64,000 nucleotides of DNA from Metabacillus litoralis (GTDB lineage Bacteria; Bacillota; Bacilli; Bacillales; Bacillaceae). The stretch covers positions 1,737,001 through 1,801,000 of the forward strand of contig NZ_CP033043.1 in assembly GCF_003667825.1 (NCBI RefSeq), in the 5' to 3' direction. Made by a program: the position numbers and the translations under genes. The notes under the pieces were generated by a model that had not been told where the DNA came from, ran no database searches, and saw nothing but the letters and a program-made list of their open reading frames with translations. Shown piece by piece: positions 7,774 to 15,943 of the stretch (the first letter of the stretch is position 1; the number at the start of each line of letters is the position of its first letter).

Positions 7774-7962
7774 TTATTTTGAAGAATCGAAGTGGACCTT
7801 CTTCATGTTGCGTTTCCTTACTAAAATAAGGTATATTCCAAGAATAAAAGTAATTACTAATATGATATAAATTAACCAATACATCGAAGGACAGTTATAT
7901 GTAACTGTTGAAACTCCCGTAATATCATATATTTGTGCTTTGTTTGCAGAACAACGGTTCAA
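7774..7962 (-). CDS. Short one-helix membrane protein, probably a C-terminal fragment
   Basis: 62 residues with an extracellular-type segment (DITGVSTVTYNCPSMYW), one helix (LIYIILVITFILGIYLILV) and a basic tail (RKRNMKKVHFDSSK). The TTG start at 7962 has no clear ribosome binding site, so this may be the 3' end of a once larger gene. A decayed copy of the last 50 or so codons lies at 24713-24925, again beside a repeat. Function is unknown. Confidence 0.4.
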   Translation of the reverse strand: MNRCSANKAQIYDITGVSTVTYNCPSMYWLIYIILVITFILGIYLILVRKRNMKKVHFDSSK

Positions 7963-8010
7963 TTAAATTACAATTCTAATTGAACAACTTTCCCAATATC
8001 CTGTTCTTAT

Positions 8011-8310
8011 TTAATTTACGATACTTTTTTCGTTATTATTAAACTTTTTAATAATCCAAGTAACAATAATACTCAATAATATTAAGAAAGATATAATACA
8101 GGCAATGGTTATTATCGGTTGGTATTTAAAAGCATAGAAAAATTTATCAATTTCATAAATTTGTTTTGGATCTGTAGCATTCATAGGAGTAAAGATGATG
8201 TGTTTTTTCCAATTTTCTTCGAGCATTATATATGAACCCGTCCAAGAAGTTGCGAAGAAACTATATGCAAATATAGGTAATAAAAGTATGAAGGTAATAA
8301 TTCTTTTCAA
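8011..8310 (-). CDS. DUF4306 family membrane protein (YjdJ-like)
   Basis: About 100 residues with an N-terminal helix (ITFILLLPIFAYSFFAT) and a C-terminal helix (TIACIISFLILLSIIVTWII) flanking a loop with W-T-G-S-Y and DPKQIYEIDKFFYAFKYQP. That loop pattern fits DUF4306, typified by B. subtilis YjdJ. Function of the family is unknown. I prefer TTG at 8308-8310, well spaced after GAGGAGTGA; the ATG at 8340 is the alternative. Confidence 0.65.
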   Translation of the reverse strand: MKRIITFILLLPIFAYSFFATSWTGSYIMLEENWKKHIIFTPMNATDPKQIYEIDKFFYAFKYQPIITIACIISFLILLSIIVTWIIKKFNNNEKSIVN

Positions 8311-8489
8311 TTTTAATTCACTCCTCACCCTATAATTCATTTTAACGCATCAAAGCCTTTTGTATATCAAATGTACTGAACCATCTATATTGCTGATCAT
8401 CAATAATACGAAAATGTTGGCTAACTAAATTTTGCTGCAAAAGAAAACTATCCTTTTTACTTATTTCTTTCCACCAAATTCCCGTTGAA

Positions 8490-8522
8490 ATGAGTAGATC
8501 ATGTAATAAATGATCTACTCAT
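8490..8522 (-). terminator. Hairpin overlapping the stop codon of the 8515 gene
   Basis: ATGAGTAGATCAT and its exact complement flank a 7-base loop, giving a 13-pair stem that contains the TAG stop. On the minus strand it is followed only by TTTC, so termination may be weak. Confidence 0.65.
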
Positions 8523-9003
8523 TATTAGGTTTTTTGTGTTTATAGTCGATTAATTTGATTGCTAAATGATCTTTTATTTCTTTATTGACAATTAAAGCTG
8601 GGTTAACACCAAACGTTAAAGTATCTGTACCAAAAAACTTTTGGTTGTTCATATCTCCGTTGTAAACATTAGCTGTAAATGTAACGGTATAGGGAAAATG
8701 TTGATTATTAATTTCCTGCTCTACTTCGTAATGGATTTCAACGACATTATATTTATTATCCCAGTCGTACGTTAAACCAGTTGCGGAAGGATCTTTATAA
8801 TATTTTTGAGTCTCTTTTACAATATGGGGCATAAAAAGCTCAATCATAAAGTTTTTAAGATATTGTTCTTGTGTAACATCATGAGTAGCATTATATAAGT
8901 CCTCGCTATAACCTTTACGATGAAAATCTTCCGCACATGCAATTTGTAATGAAATTAAAAGAGTCATTGGTAATAGAAAAAGCGAATGAATAATTGGTTT
9001 CAT
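8515..9003 (-). CDS. Secreted DUF3888-family protein
   Basis: 162 residues with a clear signal peptide (MKPIIHSLFLLPMTLLISLQ, cleavage near IACA-ED), then an extracellular domain. The ordered blocks FMIELFMPHIVKETQKYY, a VVEIHYEV strand, YTVTFTANVYNG and FGTDTLTFGV match DUF3888. Its role is unknown; members are exported or anchored outside the membrane. The ATG follows GGAGGTGGAAA, a good ribosome binding site. Confidence 0.7.
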   Translation of the reverse strand: MKPIIHSLFLLPMTLLISLQIACAEDFHRKGYSEDLYNATHDVTQEQYLKNFMIELFMPHIVKETQKYYKDPSATGLTYDWDNKYNVVEIHYEVEQEINNQHFPYTVTFTANVYNGDMNNQKFFGTDTLTFGVNPALIVNKEIKDHLAIKLIDYKHKKPNNE

Positions 9004-9084
9004 TTTCCACCTCCTCTAACTATAATCTGTAAAGAAATACAAATTATACATTAATAAAAGAGTGGATAAGTATCGACTTACACA

Positions 9085-9138
9085 TAAGAAAAACACTTAT
9101 CCTTGTTCATGATAAGCGCTTTTATTGCAGAAGATTAA
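9085..9138 (+). repeat. Dispersed repeat copy
   Basis: AAAAACACTTATCCTTGTTC, then ATGATAAGCGCTTTTATTGC and AGAAGATTAA. It lies about 80 bases 3' of the GNAT gene at 9221. Confidence 0.85.
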
Positions 9139-9220
9139 AAACAAATATGCTCCTTTATAAAGGCTAGATATTAATGATATTATCATTTCAAATGAAAAAT
9201 TAGGACTTCAAAATCATAAT

Positions 9221-9650
9221 TTAAACCTCTCTCCATTCCATTAAAAACTCAACTTCGGAAGTCTGTTCATCCAGTCGTTCCTCTTTATTCACAAAACCAT
9301 TTCTCAAATAAAAATTAACTGCAACATCATTTTTCTTGTAAACTTTCAATTGTATATTCTTCCTTTGTTTTTTTATAAAGTTCAATAATTCTTTTCCATA
9401 TCCATTACCTTGATTTTCAATATCAATAAACAATGCTGCCAAATAGTTATCTACCATTGAGATGAAACCCACGATTTCTTTTGCATTGCATATAACATAA
9501 TTTTCAGACATCGGAAAGTATATTTCTTTCATCTGATGTCGCTGAGAATTCCAATAATCTTTATCAATAAAATCATGAGCTATTAATGAACCTTCATACC
9601 ATATATCTACCATTTTATCAAATTCTATTTCTTTACTTAATCTAATTTTC
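9221..9650 (-). CDS. GNAT family N-acetyltransferase
   Basis: About 143 residues with the acetyl-CoA loop IENQGNGYGKELLNF and motif B (NDVAVNFYLRNGFVNKEER). The upstream acid-rich segment (EFDKMVDIWYEGSLIAHDFI) resembles the YjaB/PhnO-like GNAT group. The ATG at 9648-9650 follows AGGATGGATGATAAT. The frame stays open to 9799, but that extension is a translation of the neighbouring repeat and is probably not expressed. The substrate is unknown. Confidence 0.85.
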
Positions 9651-9730
9651 ATATTATCATCCATCCTAATAAGAATAGTATCTAAGTATCCATTAAACAT
9701 TAAACTTATTAACAAATATTTAAAACTCCA

Positions 9731-9802
9731 GAATCTCGCCCTAAACTGAATTAGCATCTTTCTATGTTCCAGAAAGGCGCTTTTATTGCTGAAGATCATT
9801 AA
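9731..9802 (+). repeat. Dispersed repeat copy, near consensus
   Basis: GAATCTCGCCCTAAACTGAA, TTAGCATCTTTCTATGTTCC, AGAAAGGCGCTTTTATTGCT and GAAGATCATTAA. The right end is 24 bases from the stop of the gene at 9826. Confidence 0.9.
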
Positions 9803-9825
9803 TTTCGTAAAAAGGAAAATCGAAT

Positions 9826-10317
9826 TTATTCCTTCTTAAAAATAGGAATTAAGATATCAAAATGAGGATTATTAAAAACACGATCATTCGGGTACCTTTC
9901 GTGTTTTATCGGTAAATCATCGTAATATTTCACACCCGGCTCTACATAAGGGGTATAATTACTTTCCTTAAGCCATTGAAGGATTTTGTTATAAGTTTGA
10001 CCGATGTCTTGTCCCTTTTTGTGATGCGTCAATAAGTAAGTCATCTTGGGTACATTTATTTCTACCATACCATCGGGAAGTTGTTGTTCTTGAGTAACTT
10101 CATAAACAGAATAATGAACAAATCCATCAGGCCTAAGATGATAGGATAGACCTAATTGAGTCTCTGGATTGACAACATGATCTAACTCTCCTACTCTACT
10201 ACTCATACTATTAATAAGTTTTTTCAAAGTATTAATTTCCGTGTACGAGCCACCCCACTTTAATCCGATTCCTCGATACGCAGGTATCTCAACAATTTCA
10301 TAATTGAAGTTTTGCAC
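9826..10317 (-). CDS. GyrI-like small-molecule-binding (AraC effector-binding) domain protein
   Basis: 163 residues forming a stand-alone effector-binding domain without a DNA-binding part. The start (NYEIVEIPAYRGIGLKWGG) is the usual first strand, followed by a helix, LGLSYHLRPDGFVHYSVYEV and the final TPYVEPGVKYYDDLP strand region. Such domains bind amphipathic small molecules, and some hydrolyse cyclopropanoid toxins or inhibit gyrase. A ligand cannot be predicted. AAGGAGGGATAAAAG upstream of the ATG is a strong start. Confidence 0.8.
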   Translation of the reverse strand: MQNFNYEIVEIPAYRGIGLKWGGSYTEINTLKKLINSMSSRVGELDHVVNPETQLGLSYHLRPDGFVHYSVYEVTQEQQLPDGMVEINVPKMTYLLTHHKKGQDIGQTYNKILQWLKESNYTPYVEPGVKYYDDLPIKHERYPNDRVFNNPHFDILIPIFKKE

Positions 10318-10428
10318 CTTTTATCCCTCCTTCATAATTTAAGTTTTAAAGTTAATTTTCCTAGGAATATTCACAAAACAAGTTCATATTACATTCTGCT
10401 TGGTTCTTATTAACTCCTTCTTCTTCAA

Positions 10429-10502
10429 GAAAATGGCCATTAACAGAAAAAAGCATCTTTCCTTGTTCCAGAAAGGCGCATTTATTGCAGAAGATCATTA
10501 AT
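10429..10502 (+). repeat. Dispersed repeat copy, near consensus
   Basis: TGGCCATTAACAGAAAAAAG, CATCTTTCCTTGTTCCAG, then AAAGGCGCATTTATTGCAG and AAGATCATTAA. Unusually, no minus-strand gene ends beside it; a plus-strand gene starts 125 bases to its right. Confidence 0.9.
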
Positions 10503-10600
10503 TCAAAATTTTTTAGCACTAAAACTAATGTAAAATGCAGTTTGATATTTTAATTAATTATCAATTACCAAATTCATCCTTATATAGTAATATTTTATAG

Positions 10601-10622
10601 TCTCCCCCATGAGAGGGGGTGA
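10601..10622 (+). promoter_or_regulatory. GC hairpin occluding the ribosome binding site of the 10627 gene
   Basis: CCCCC at 10604-10608 can pair with GGGGG at 10615-10619, with one or two more outer pairs. The GGGGG is the ribosome binding site (GGGGGTGAG) of the following ATG. In this AT-rich spacer a five-pair GC stem stands out and could limit translation until opened. Confidence 0.5.
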
Positions 10623-10626
10623 GAAC

Positions 10627-10779
10627 ATGGATATAAAAGACATAATAAAAGGATTCTCTGACTATGAATTGAATGCAATTCAAACAAGTTTAAATTCCTA
10701 TCTTTTTAGTAAAGAATCAAAAAGCTTAGAAAATCTTTTGAACTTAATAGTTGAAGAAATCAACAATAGAAAACACTAG
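10627..10779 (+). CDS. 50-residue cytosolic protein of unknown function
   Basis: The product (MDIKDIIKGFSDYELNAI, QTSLNSYLFSKESKSL, ENLLNLIVEEINNRKH) is predicted to be two helices. GAGGGGGTGAGAAC gives a strong ribosome binding site, partly inside a GC hairpin. The shape, a short helix pair ending in EEINNRKH, is reminiscent of Sda-type or Fbp-type regulators, but the residues do not match either. No function is assigned. From 10780 to about 11147 I see nothing beyond a GGG-GGAGA-CCC mini-hairpin near 10832. Confidence 0.6.
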   Translation: MDIKDIIKGFSDYELNAIQTSLNSYLFSKESKSLENLLNLIVEEINNRKH

Positions 10780-11145
10780 ATACTAGTGTATTCCATTTTC
10801 TATTCAATCTAACAACAAGGTATTACACAAAGGGGGAGACCCTCGGTTTATCTCATTAAGTCTTAGTTAACAACCACTATTTGAATATCCTCTGTTTAAT
10901 AATTTATGTTAATTAAAATTGAACGTGTTTGCTTCCACATTCTTATAGATTCGATAAAAGTTCTTAAAGAATGTGTTCGATATTTGATCTGTAAAGTAAT
11001 GTACTTTATTTCTTTTATATGCATCAAAAAAGTTTTATAGAAGGACAGCAACAACCAAACACCAATTTTGTAACGACTGGATAAGGTGCTAGTTATTAAT
11101 CATGAAATATTTTCTTATGTCGCTATTTAGGTCTAAGAGTCATTG

Positions 11146-11215
11146 TAAAAATCTGTCCTTAACTGAAATAAGCACCTTCCTTATTCCCAGAAAGGCTCTT
11201 TATTTGTTGAATATC
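11146..11215 (+). repeat. Dispersed repeat copy
   Basis: AATCTGTCCTTAACTGAAAT, AAGCACCTTCCTTATTCCCA, GAAAGGCTCTTTATTTGTTG and AATATCACC. It is 55 bases 3' of the membrane-protein gene at 11270. Confidence 0.85.
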
Positions 11216-11269
11216 ACCGCTAATGCAAAATACCCTTGCACTTTGCAGCAACTACCATGTTATGTTAGT

Positions 11270-11746
11270 TCAGGTCGTACCGATATTCCTTTTACTTCTT
11301 TCAATCAACTGCTGTATTCCATACAATAAATATGCTTTGTAATGTATATATGTAAAGAATTGGAAATAGTTTAACCTTTTTAGATGAACAATTTTAATTT
11401 TCTTTAAGAAAGGAATAAAGAGAAAAGCAAATAATCCATTCGCTATCGCATTAATCAATACAAATTTTTTGAAGTTACCATATGAAAATTTAAGGAACCA
11501 CAAAGACATAGGAAAATAGGGACCTATATCAAAAGGAAGTTCATCCCTTATAAATGATTTTGGCTTGTCATAAAATTCCCACCACTTCCTCTTACGTCCA
11601 TACAAATGATTTATAATTTCAAAAATAGCTATAAAAACGGCCGCTAAAGAATAACGTTTGACACTACTCTTACCTATAAATACAACAGAAAACCAGGGTA
11701 GAAGTATTAAAAATAAATTTAATATTTTGTGCCTCTTTGAAGCCAT
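11270..11746 (-). CDS. Four-helix membrane protein of unknown function
   Basis: About 158 residues. Hydrophobic segments lie near residues 8-25 (ILNLFLILLPWFSVVF), 31-47 and 100-115 (FVLINAIANGLFAFLFI). A polar, aromatic loop (RKRKWWEFYDKPKSF) and a second conserved-looking block (DIGPYFPMSLWFLKFSYGN) lie between. The ATG at 11744-11746 is 11 bases after AAGGAG; a GTG at 11758 overlaps that site. No family name is recognised. Confidence 0.65.
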   Translation of the reverse strand: MASKRHKILNLFLILLPWFSVVFIGKSSVKRYSLAAVFIAIFEIINHLYGRKRKWWEFYDKPKSFIRDELPFDIGPYFPMSLWFLKFSYGNFKKFVLINAIANGLFAFLFIPFLKKIKIVHLKRLNYFQFFTYIHYKAYLLYGIQQLIERSKRNIGTT

Positions 11747-11915
11747 ATGCAAATACACTCCTTAAGGAATTGTTCCATTATAGTGTCCCTATGCTCATAA
11801 ATGACAGCATGTAAAATCTGAAAAATTCATAAATCATATTTACTTATTAATTGACTACTTGATTAGTGGAATTTATTAAAGCGTACCAATAACTATTTAA
11901 AAGGCAGGGATAGAA

Positions 11916-12098
11916 TTACTTAGGAAATTTATTCACTATGTTTTGAGTTTGGACTGTGGGATATATGACACCTAACAAAGTCAATATAACTCCACTGACG
12001 AAAGATGTTTACTTTTGCCAATTAAGAGAATATCGTGTAAAGAGATAGTGTGTTATAGTGAAAATAATCATAGAAGTTAGTAAGAATATAGACTTCAT
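11916..12098 (-). pseudogene. Small two-helix membrane protein gene interrupted by a TAA
   Basis: A frame beginning at ATG 12098 with an excellent GAGGAGATACG site encodes MKSIFLLTSMIIFTITHYLF then TRYSLNWQK and meets TAA at 12009-12011. The same frame then continues as TSFVSGVILTLLGVIYPTVQ to a second stop at 11916-11918. A single codon change would restore a 60-residue two-helix protein. The rest of the 11760-12295 spacer holds nothing recognisable. Confidence 0.65.
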
Positions 12099-12291
12099 CG
12101 TATCTCCTCCATTCACCTATAATATCCCAAATCCGTGTTTATATTCATTCTTGCTTGGACTCAAGCCTTTCTCTTCAACGAGATCAGCTATAAAAACAAA
12201 AATTCTGAGTTTTATAATAGCTCATAGAGTTTAAATGAAGTTTAAATCTTACCAACCAAGTGTTTCCTATGCCAAACTCAATAAACTTCAA

Positions 12292-12412
12292 TTTCCCTTT
12301 AAAGGGTAACTCTTCACAGTCTCAATTTCATTCTGATTGATCTTTCCAATCTGGACTAACCGAAAGAAGTATCTTTCCTTTTTCCAGAAAAGAGCTTCTA
12401 TTGCTGAAGGTG
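12292..12412 (+). repeat. Full-length dispersed repeat copy
   Basis: Left part: AAAGGGTAACTCTTCACAGT, TTTCATTCTGATTGATCTTT and CCAATCTGGACTAACCGAAA. Right part: AGTATCTTTCCTTTTTCCAG, AAAAGAGCTTCTATTGCTG, AAGGTGA. It lies 24 bases 3' of the GNAT gene at 12436. Confidence 0.85.
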
Positions 12413-12435
12413 ATTATAATAGAACTAAACCCTCA

Positions 12436-12915
12436 TTATTTTAATACCTTTATTAGCTCAATTTCATCTCTGATTGGTATACCATCATTACCAATTAAGG
12501 GTATCTCTGGTTTTAACTTTCTTGCTTTCTTAACAGCATCAATAAAAATCTGTGACAAGATAAAACCTCGTTTTTGATAAAACTTTAGTGCTAATAAATT
12601 ATCATTTGTTGTTATAAGTTTAACAAGATTACAATTTTTCTTATTAGCAAGGTTTTCCACTTCTTGAAGTAATAATGAACCTATACCTCGCCCCTCTTCA
12701 ATACTATCTAATGAAATAATTTCGCACTCGTTATTTCTTATTATGTAAGTAATTAACCCAATAATTTTATCTTCTTTATCTATGACAGCAAATCCATCTA
12801 AAGAGCTACAATCGTAAATCCTACTGGATACAACCATTTCTGGACTTCCCCAATGCAACTTAAAGAAATCTATTATTTTATTACCCGATAATTCCTCAAT
12901 TGCTTCTATATTCAT
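12436..12915 (-). CDS. GNAT family N-acetyltransferase
   Basis: 159 residues with the acetyl-CoA binding loop SIEEGRGIGSLLLQEVE and motif B (NDNLLALKFYQKRGFILSQ). The N-terminal part (FFKLHWGSPEMVVSSRIY) and the C-terminal IGNDGIPIRDEIELIKVL are typical of a Bacillus GNAT subgroup of unknown substrate. A GAGGTGGATTGGT ribosome binding site precedes the ATG. Single-gene unit with a full repeat at its 3' side. Confidence 0.85.
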   Translation of the reverse strand: MNIEAIEELSGNKIIDFFKLHWGSPEMVVSSRIYDCSSLDGFAVIDKEDKIIGLITYIIRNNECEIISLDSIEEGRGIGSLLLQEVENLANKKNCNLVKLITTNDNLLALKFYQKRGFILSQIFIDAVKKARKLKPEIPLIGNDGIPIRDEIELIKVLK

Positions 12916-13095
12916 ACCAATCCACCTCTATTAAAATAACTTTGATTCTATTAGAAAAAAAGCGGCCTTGAAGAATCCAATTTTATTCATTAATTAATCG
13001 CATCTAGTATTAGAAATGCAAAAATAAGGACATCCCCTTGATTTCGCGAGTCATATCTTTTCGAACAAAAAATTACTCCTAGGGACCTCCAAAAA

Positions 13096-13914
13096 CTAAA
13101 TTTCCCGAAAACTTGTTTTTAATATTAAATTAGCCTTTTGGGTATTTAGAGAGGTATCCAGCGAAATATATGGATTTTCTTCACTATCAATTTTGCAAGC
13201 ACTGATAGAGGCTTTTATTCCCAGCTGTTTTAGGCGTTGCTTATAAAAGGTGTGGTAACTTACCTTTTTAGATGGTCCTAAATGTATAGTCCCAAGAAAA
13301 TCTATAGCTATTAACTCAAGGATTGCTGTTGATAAATCTTCAACGTGCACAAAGCAACGATACAGATTGGTCTGGGCCTTTACACTTTCCTTCCTTTTTA
13401 TTTTCTGAATTATACGGACAGTTCTCTTTTCAATATTTAAAGAATTACCATATATAGGTCCTATTCGAATTATCATATGATTTTTGTGAGTATTCTTTAT
13501 TAAGTTTTCTCCGATATTTTTTCCATTAACATAATTAGCTAAAGGAGCTTCGCTTGGGAGTAATCCAGTCTTATCTGTTTCTACATAATTTCCAGTGCCA
13601 TCAGTAAATATTGCATCTGTGGACATAAAGATCAGCTTGGTTTCTTTTTTTATTAACGATAATAAATTTAAAAGTCCATTATTAACTAATTCAATTTCAT
13701 TTTTATCACTCATAAGAGCCCATATAATCACATCAGGAACGGATTTATTTAGTAAGGACAACAATGAGGTTTTATTGGAAACATCTGTTTTGATGATATT
13801 GATACTATTAGATATTGTACGCGAGGTTCCGTACACAGTTATATTTTTTAAAAGTGCTTGAGCCATTATACTTGAACCTAAAAAGCCTTTTCCACCTAAA
13901 ATAAGTATTTTCAT
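13096..13914 (-). CDS. RmlD-like NAD(P)-dependent sugar-nucleotide reductase or epimerase
   Basis: 272 residues of the extended short-chain dehydrogenase fold. The dinucleotide-binding motif is ILGGKGFLGSSIM at the N-terminus; the catalytic region has IFMSTDAIFTDG and the YxxxK motif in NYVNGKNIGENLI. The arrangement (DVIIWALMSDKNE; IRIGPIYGN) is closest to dTDP-4-dehydrorhamnose reductase. No other sugar-nucleotide genes are nearby, so the substrate is unknown and this is probably a stray accessory copy. The ribosome binding site is AAAGGGG. Confidence 0.75.
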   Translation of the reverse strand: MKILILGGKGFLGSSIMAQALLKNITVYGTSRTISNSINIIKTDVSNKTSLLSLLNKSVPDVIIWALMSDKNEIELVNNGLLNLLSLIKKETKLIFMSTDAIFTDGTGNYVETDKTGLLPSEAPLANYVNGKNIGENLIKNTHKNHMIIRIGPIYGNSLNIEKRTVRIIQKIKRKESVKAQTNLYRCFVHVEDLSTAILELIAIDFLGTIHLGPSKKVSYHTFYKQRLKQLGIKASISACKIDSEENPYISLDTSLNTQKANLILKTSFREI

Positions 13915-13987
13915 TGTATCCCCTTTGAATATAGAGCTATGCTTTTCTCAAAATTCATTTTCCTAATTTTAACATATCAACTTAGTT

Positions 13988-14024
13988 TGTAATAAGATAG
14001 GCGCTTTGTTTATTGAATATCAAT
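13988..14024 (+). repeat. Right half of a dispersed repeat
   Basis: ATAGGCGCTTTGTTTATTGA and ATATCAAT remain; the left arm is gone. The similarity to 27750-27800 runs on rightward (GTTGAATAGTATAGATGTAT against ATTGCATAGTATCGTTGTAC). Confidence 0.6.
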
Positions 14025-14099
14025 TACTGTTGAATAGTATAGATGTATTGCGTATCAAAATTTCTATCTATCATTACTTCTCTAGTTCAACAATAAAGC

Positions 14100-14142
14100 C
14101 ACTTAGCCTTTAGTTTTAGTGTAAGCCTATTCATTCTCTATT
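14100..14142 (+). repeat. Left half of a dispersed repeat touching a gene end
   Basis: CCTTTAGTTTTAGTGTAAGC and CTATTCATTCTCTATTTTAAT match the left part of the full-length copies. The hairpin is missing and the segment runs directly into the stop codon of the kinase gene. Confidence 0.5.
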
Positions 14143-14748
14143 TTAATTCTTTATAACTAAATCGGCTTGTTCTATTGGCGAAACTGTTTTCATATAATAA
14201 TCTTCTGCTTTCCAGTATCTTTTTTCAAACTTCTCAATGTTTTTTTGTGTATCAACACTTTCACGTTTGAATCTCTCTTCTCGTACACAATTCAGATAAA
14301 TCATAAAATCGAAGTAATTTCTCCACTCTTTTCTTTGTAAAAATACTCCTTCAATTATTATTAGACATGTATCTGGTATCTTGATCGAATTTAATTTTTG
14401 TGAATCTGAAATAGAGTCATATGCTAATAATTTTAATTCATTAGATTCTTTAAGTCTTTTGAATAAATTCTCTTTTAGCCATTCTACATCCCATTGTAAA
14501 TTGTAATACTCATACCACTCTTCATTACCAGTGCTATAACGTTTTTCTCTCTCTACAATGTAATCGTCTATATGTAAAACACAAGACAAAATATCTTTTT
14601 CTTGAATATGCTGTTCGATGCTTCTTACTATTGTAGTTTTACCTGAGCGACTTAATCCATCTATACCGATTACAACCTTTTGACCTTTTTCAACTTTTGG
14701 AATGTTTTTCAATAATGTTGTTATTTTATCTTCCAAGCCCAATCCCAC
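14143..14748 (-). CDS. Uridine-kinase-like P-loop kinase
   Basis: 201 residues with a Walker A motif (VIGIDGLSRSGKTTIV), a Walker B-like strand (TCLIIIEGVFLQ) and an RxxxR lid region (VREERFKRESVD). The overall order fits the uridine kinase/phosphoribulokinase group of small-molecule kinases. Substrate specificity is uncertain; nucleoside or another small alcohol are possible. The ATG lies after GGGTGGGATTGGGC; a GTG start is not needed. Confidence 0.75.
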   Translation of the reverse strand: MGLGLEDKITTLLKNIPKVEKGQKVVIGIDGLSRSGKTTIVRSIEQHIQEKDILSCVLHIDDYIVEREKRYSTGNEEWYEYYNLQWDVEWLKENLFKRLKESNELKLLAYDSISDSQKLNSIKIPDTCLIIIEGVFLQRKEWRNYFDFMIYLNCVREERFKRESVDTQKNIEKFEKRYWKAEDYYMKTVSPIEQADLVIKN

Positions 14749-14785
14749 CCTACTTTAATATACAAAATTAAATTAATCTGTTCCA

Positions 14786-14907
14786 TTCGTTAAAGTGTAA
14801 CTCTTTGCATTCTAAATTTTATTTTAATTGTTCTTCACCAGTTTATCCTTAAAGTAAAAGAAGCACTTTCCTTGTTCAAGAAAGGTGCTTTGTTTGCTGA
14901 ATAGATA
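14786..14907 (+). repeat. Full-length dispersed repeat copy
   Basis: CGTTAAAGTGTAACTCTTTG, TTCTTCACCAGTTTATCC, TTAAAGTAAAAGAAGCACTT, TCCTTGTTCAAG, AAAGGTGCTTTGTTTGCTGA. It lies between the kinase start and the DUF3221 remnant. Confidence 0.85.
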
Positions 14908-14928
14908 GAATACTTCTAATAAACTAAA

Positions 14929-14963
14929 CACACACATTTTGGGAAATGTGTGTTTTATTAATT
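14929..14963. terminator. Hairpin terminator
   Basis: AACACACACATTT and AAATGTGTGTTT pair around TGGG, followed by TATT. It sits right of the repeat and left of the 15 kb gene remnants. Confidence 0.75.
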
Positions 14964-15058
14964 CATACTAACTTAGCTTCTTATTCATAATTTGCCTTTT
15001 ACTGAAGACCGCTATGGAGTTCTTCGTTAGTTCAAAGAAGGCCCTTCATTTTTACAAT

Positions 15059-15229
15059 CTATTCTTCCATTACCTCCACTTTAGAGGCAGACATTTGGAG
15101 AGGATCAGAATCTAAGATAGGACTATCTTTGTCCCTCCACACCCTTACTAATTGACCAACTTCAAATTTCTTAGAAGTATCTTTAAAATAAAATCTAACA
15201 GCTTTTCCGTTTCTTTTGCTAAGATAGTG
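15059..15229 (-). pseudogene. C-terminal remnant of a DUF3221-type gene
   Basis: Directly after the RidA stop codon an open frame encodes RNGKAVRFYFKDTSKKFEV, GQLVRVWRDKDSPILDSDP and LQMSASKVEVMEE. The segment FEVGQLVRVW with a final KVEV strand is the usual C-terminal part of DUF3221 (YobA-like) lipoproteins. There is no start codon and no signal peptide, so the 5' half is gone. Assignment rests on pattern memory. Confidence 0.55.
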
Positions 15230-15233
15230 TCAC

Positions 15234-15697
15234 CTATCTCTCTTCCTCTATTTCAAAAATAGAATCAATTATAATCGGAAGATTGTCTCTAACAGAAACT
15301 GCACCTAATACTGAACGGGCATGATTACCTTTATCTCCGAATACTTGTAACATTAATTCAGAGCAACCATTTAAAACTTTATGATGCTCTTCGAACTCTG
15401 GCATTGAATTTACAAATCCCTGAATTTTTACTACTCTTTTAACTTTATCCAAAGAACCTAAAGCCTGTTTTAATACAGCAAGGATCTCAATCCAGTTTCA
15501 CGTGCATATTCATATCCTTCTACAGTTGAGAAATCCTTACCTAACTTTCCTTTCGGATTACCTGAAGGACCTTTTCCAGATACAAACATTAATCCATTTA
15601 CTATAACATAGTTAGAATACTTAGCTTGAGGGTCACTTGCATCAGGCAAATTTATACCCAAGATCTCTAGTTTTTTTGCAGCAGTATTTTCTGTCAT
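15234..15697 (-). pseudogene. RidA family gene split by a frameshift
   Basis: The 5' part (15470-15697) encodes the RidA N-terminus (YSNYVIVNGLMFVSGKGPSG) up to GYEYARETGLR; the 3' part (15234-15452) continues in another frame as LAVLKQALGSLDKVKRVVKI through NHARSVLGAVSVRDNLPI. Restoring one base near 15475-15482 (after GGATTGAG) fuses them into a normal protein of about 153 residues. RidA enzymes deaminate reactive enamine/imine intermediates. As read, the gene is broken, or there is a sequencing error. The ribosome binding site is TGGAGGGATTTTA. Confidence 0.85.
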
Positions 15698-15847
15698 TAA
15701 AATCCCTCCATATTATTGGTATAAATATCCAAATTATGAAGTTAATATTAACATTTATTCACACGAAAGGAATATATTGTTTGAATTTTTCGCATCGTAT
15801 TTTCTAACTAACAAGTCTACTACTGAACTTCTATAATTTTGGCTTTA

Positions 15848-15901
15848 CGTAAAAACCGCAAATACTGTTACTCATGCGTGCTTTTATTGTAGAATATCAC
15901 T
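15848..15901 (+). repeat. Decayed dispersed repeat copy
   Basis: TACGTAAAAACCGCAAATAC, then CATGCGTGCTTTTATTGTAG and AATATCAC. It lies about 40 bases 3' of the duplicated penicillin-binding-protein tail. Confidence 0.65.
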
Positions 15902-15943
15902 TAGGTTAAAGGACAATAACTGCCATAAATGAATACTACCTCT

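Noticed and set aside
9651..9799. N-terminal extension of the GNAT protein
   Set aside because: The frame is open, but the extension is the translated repeat and an internal ATG has a much better ribosome binding site.
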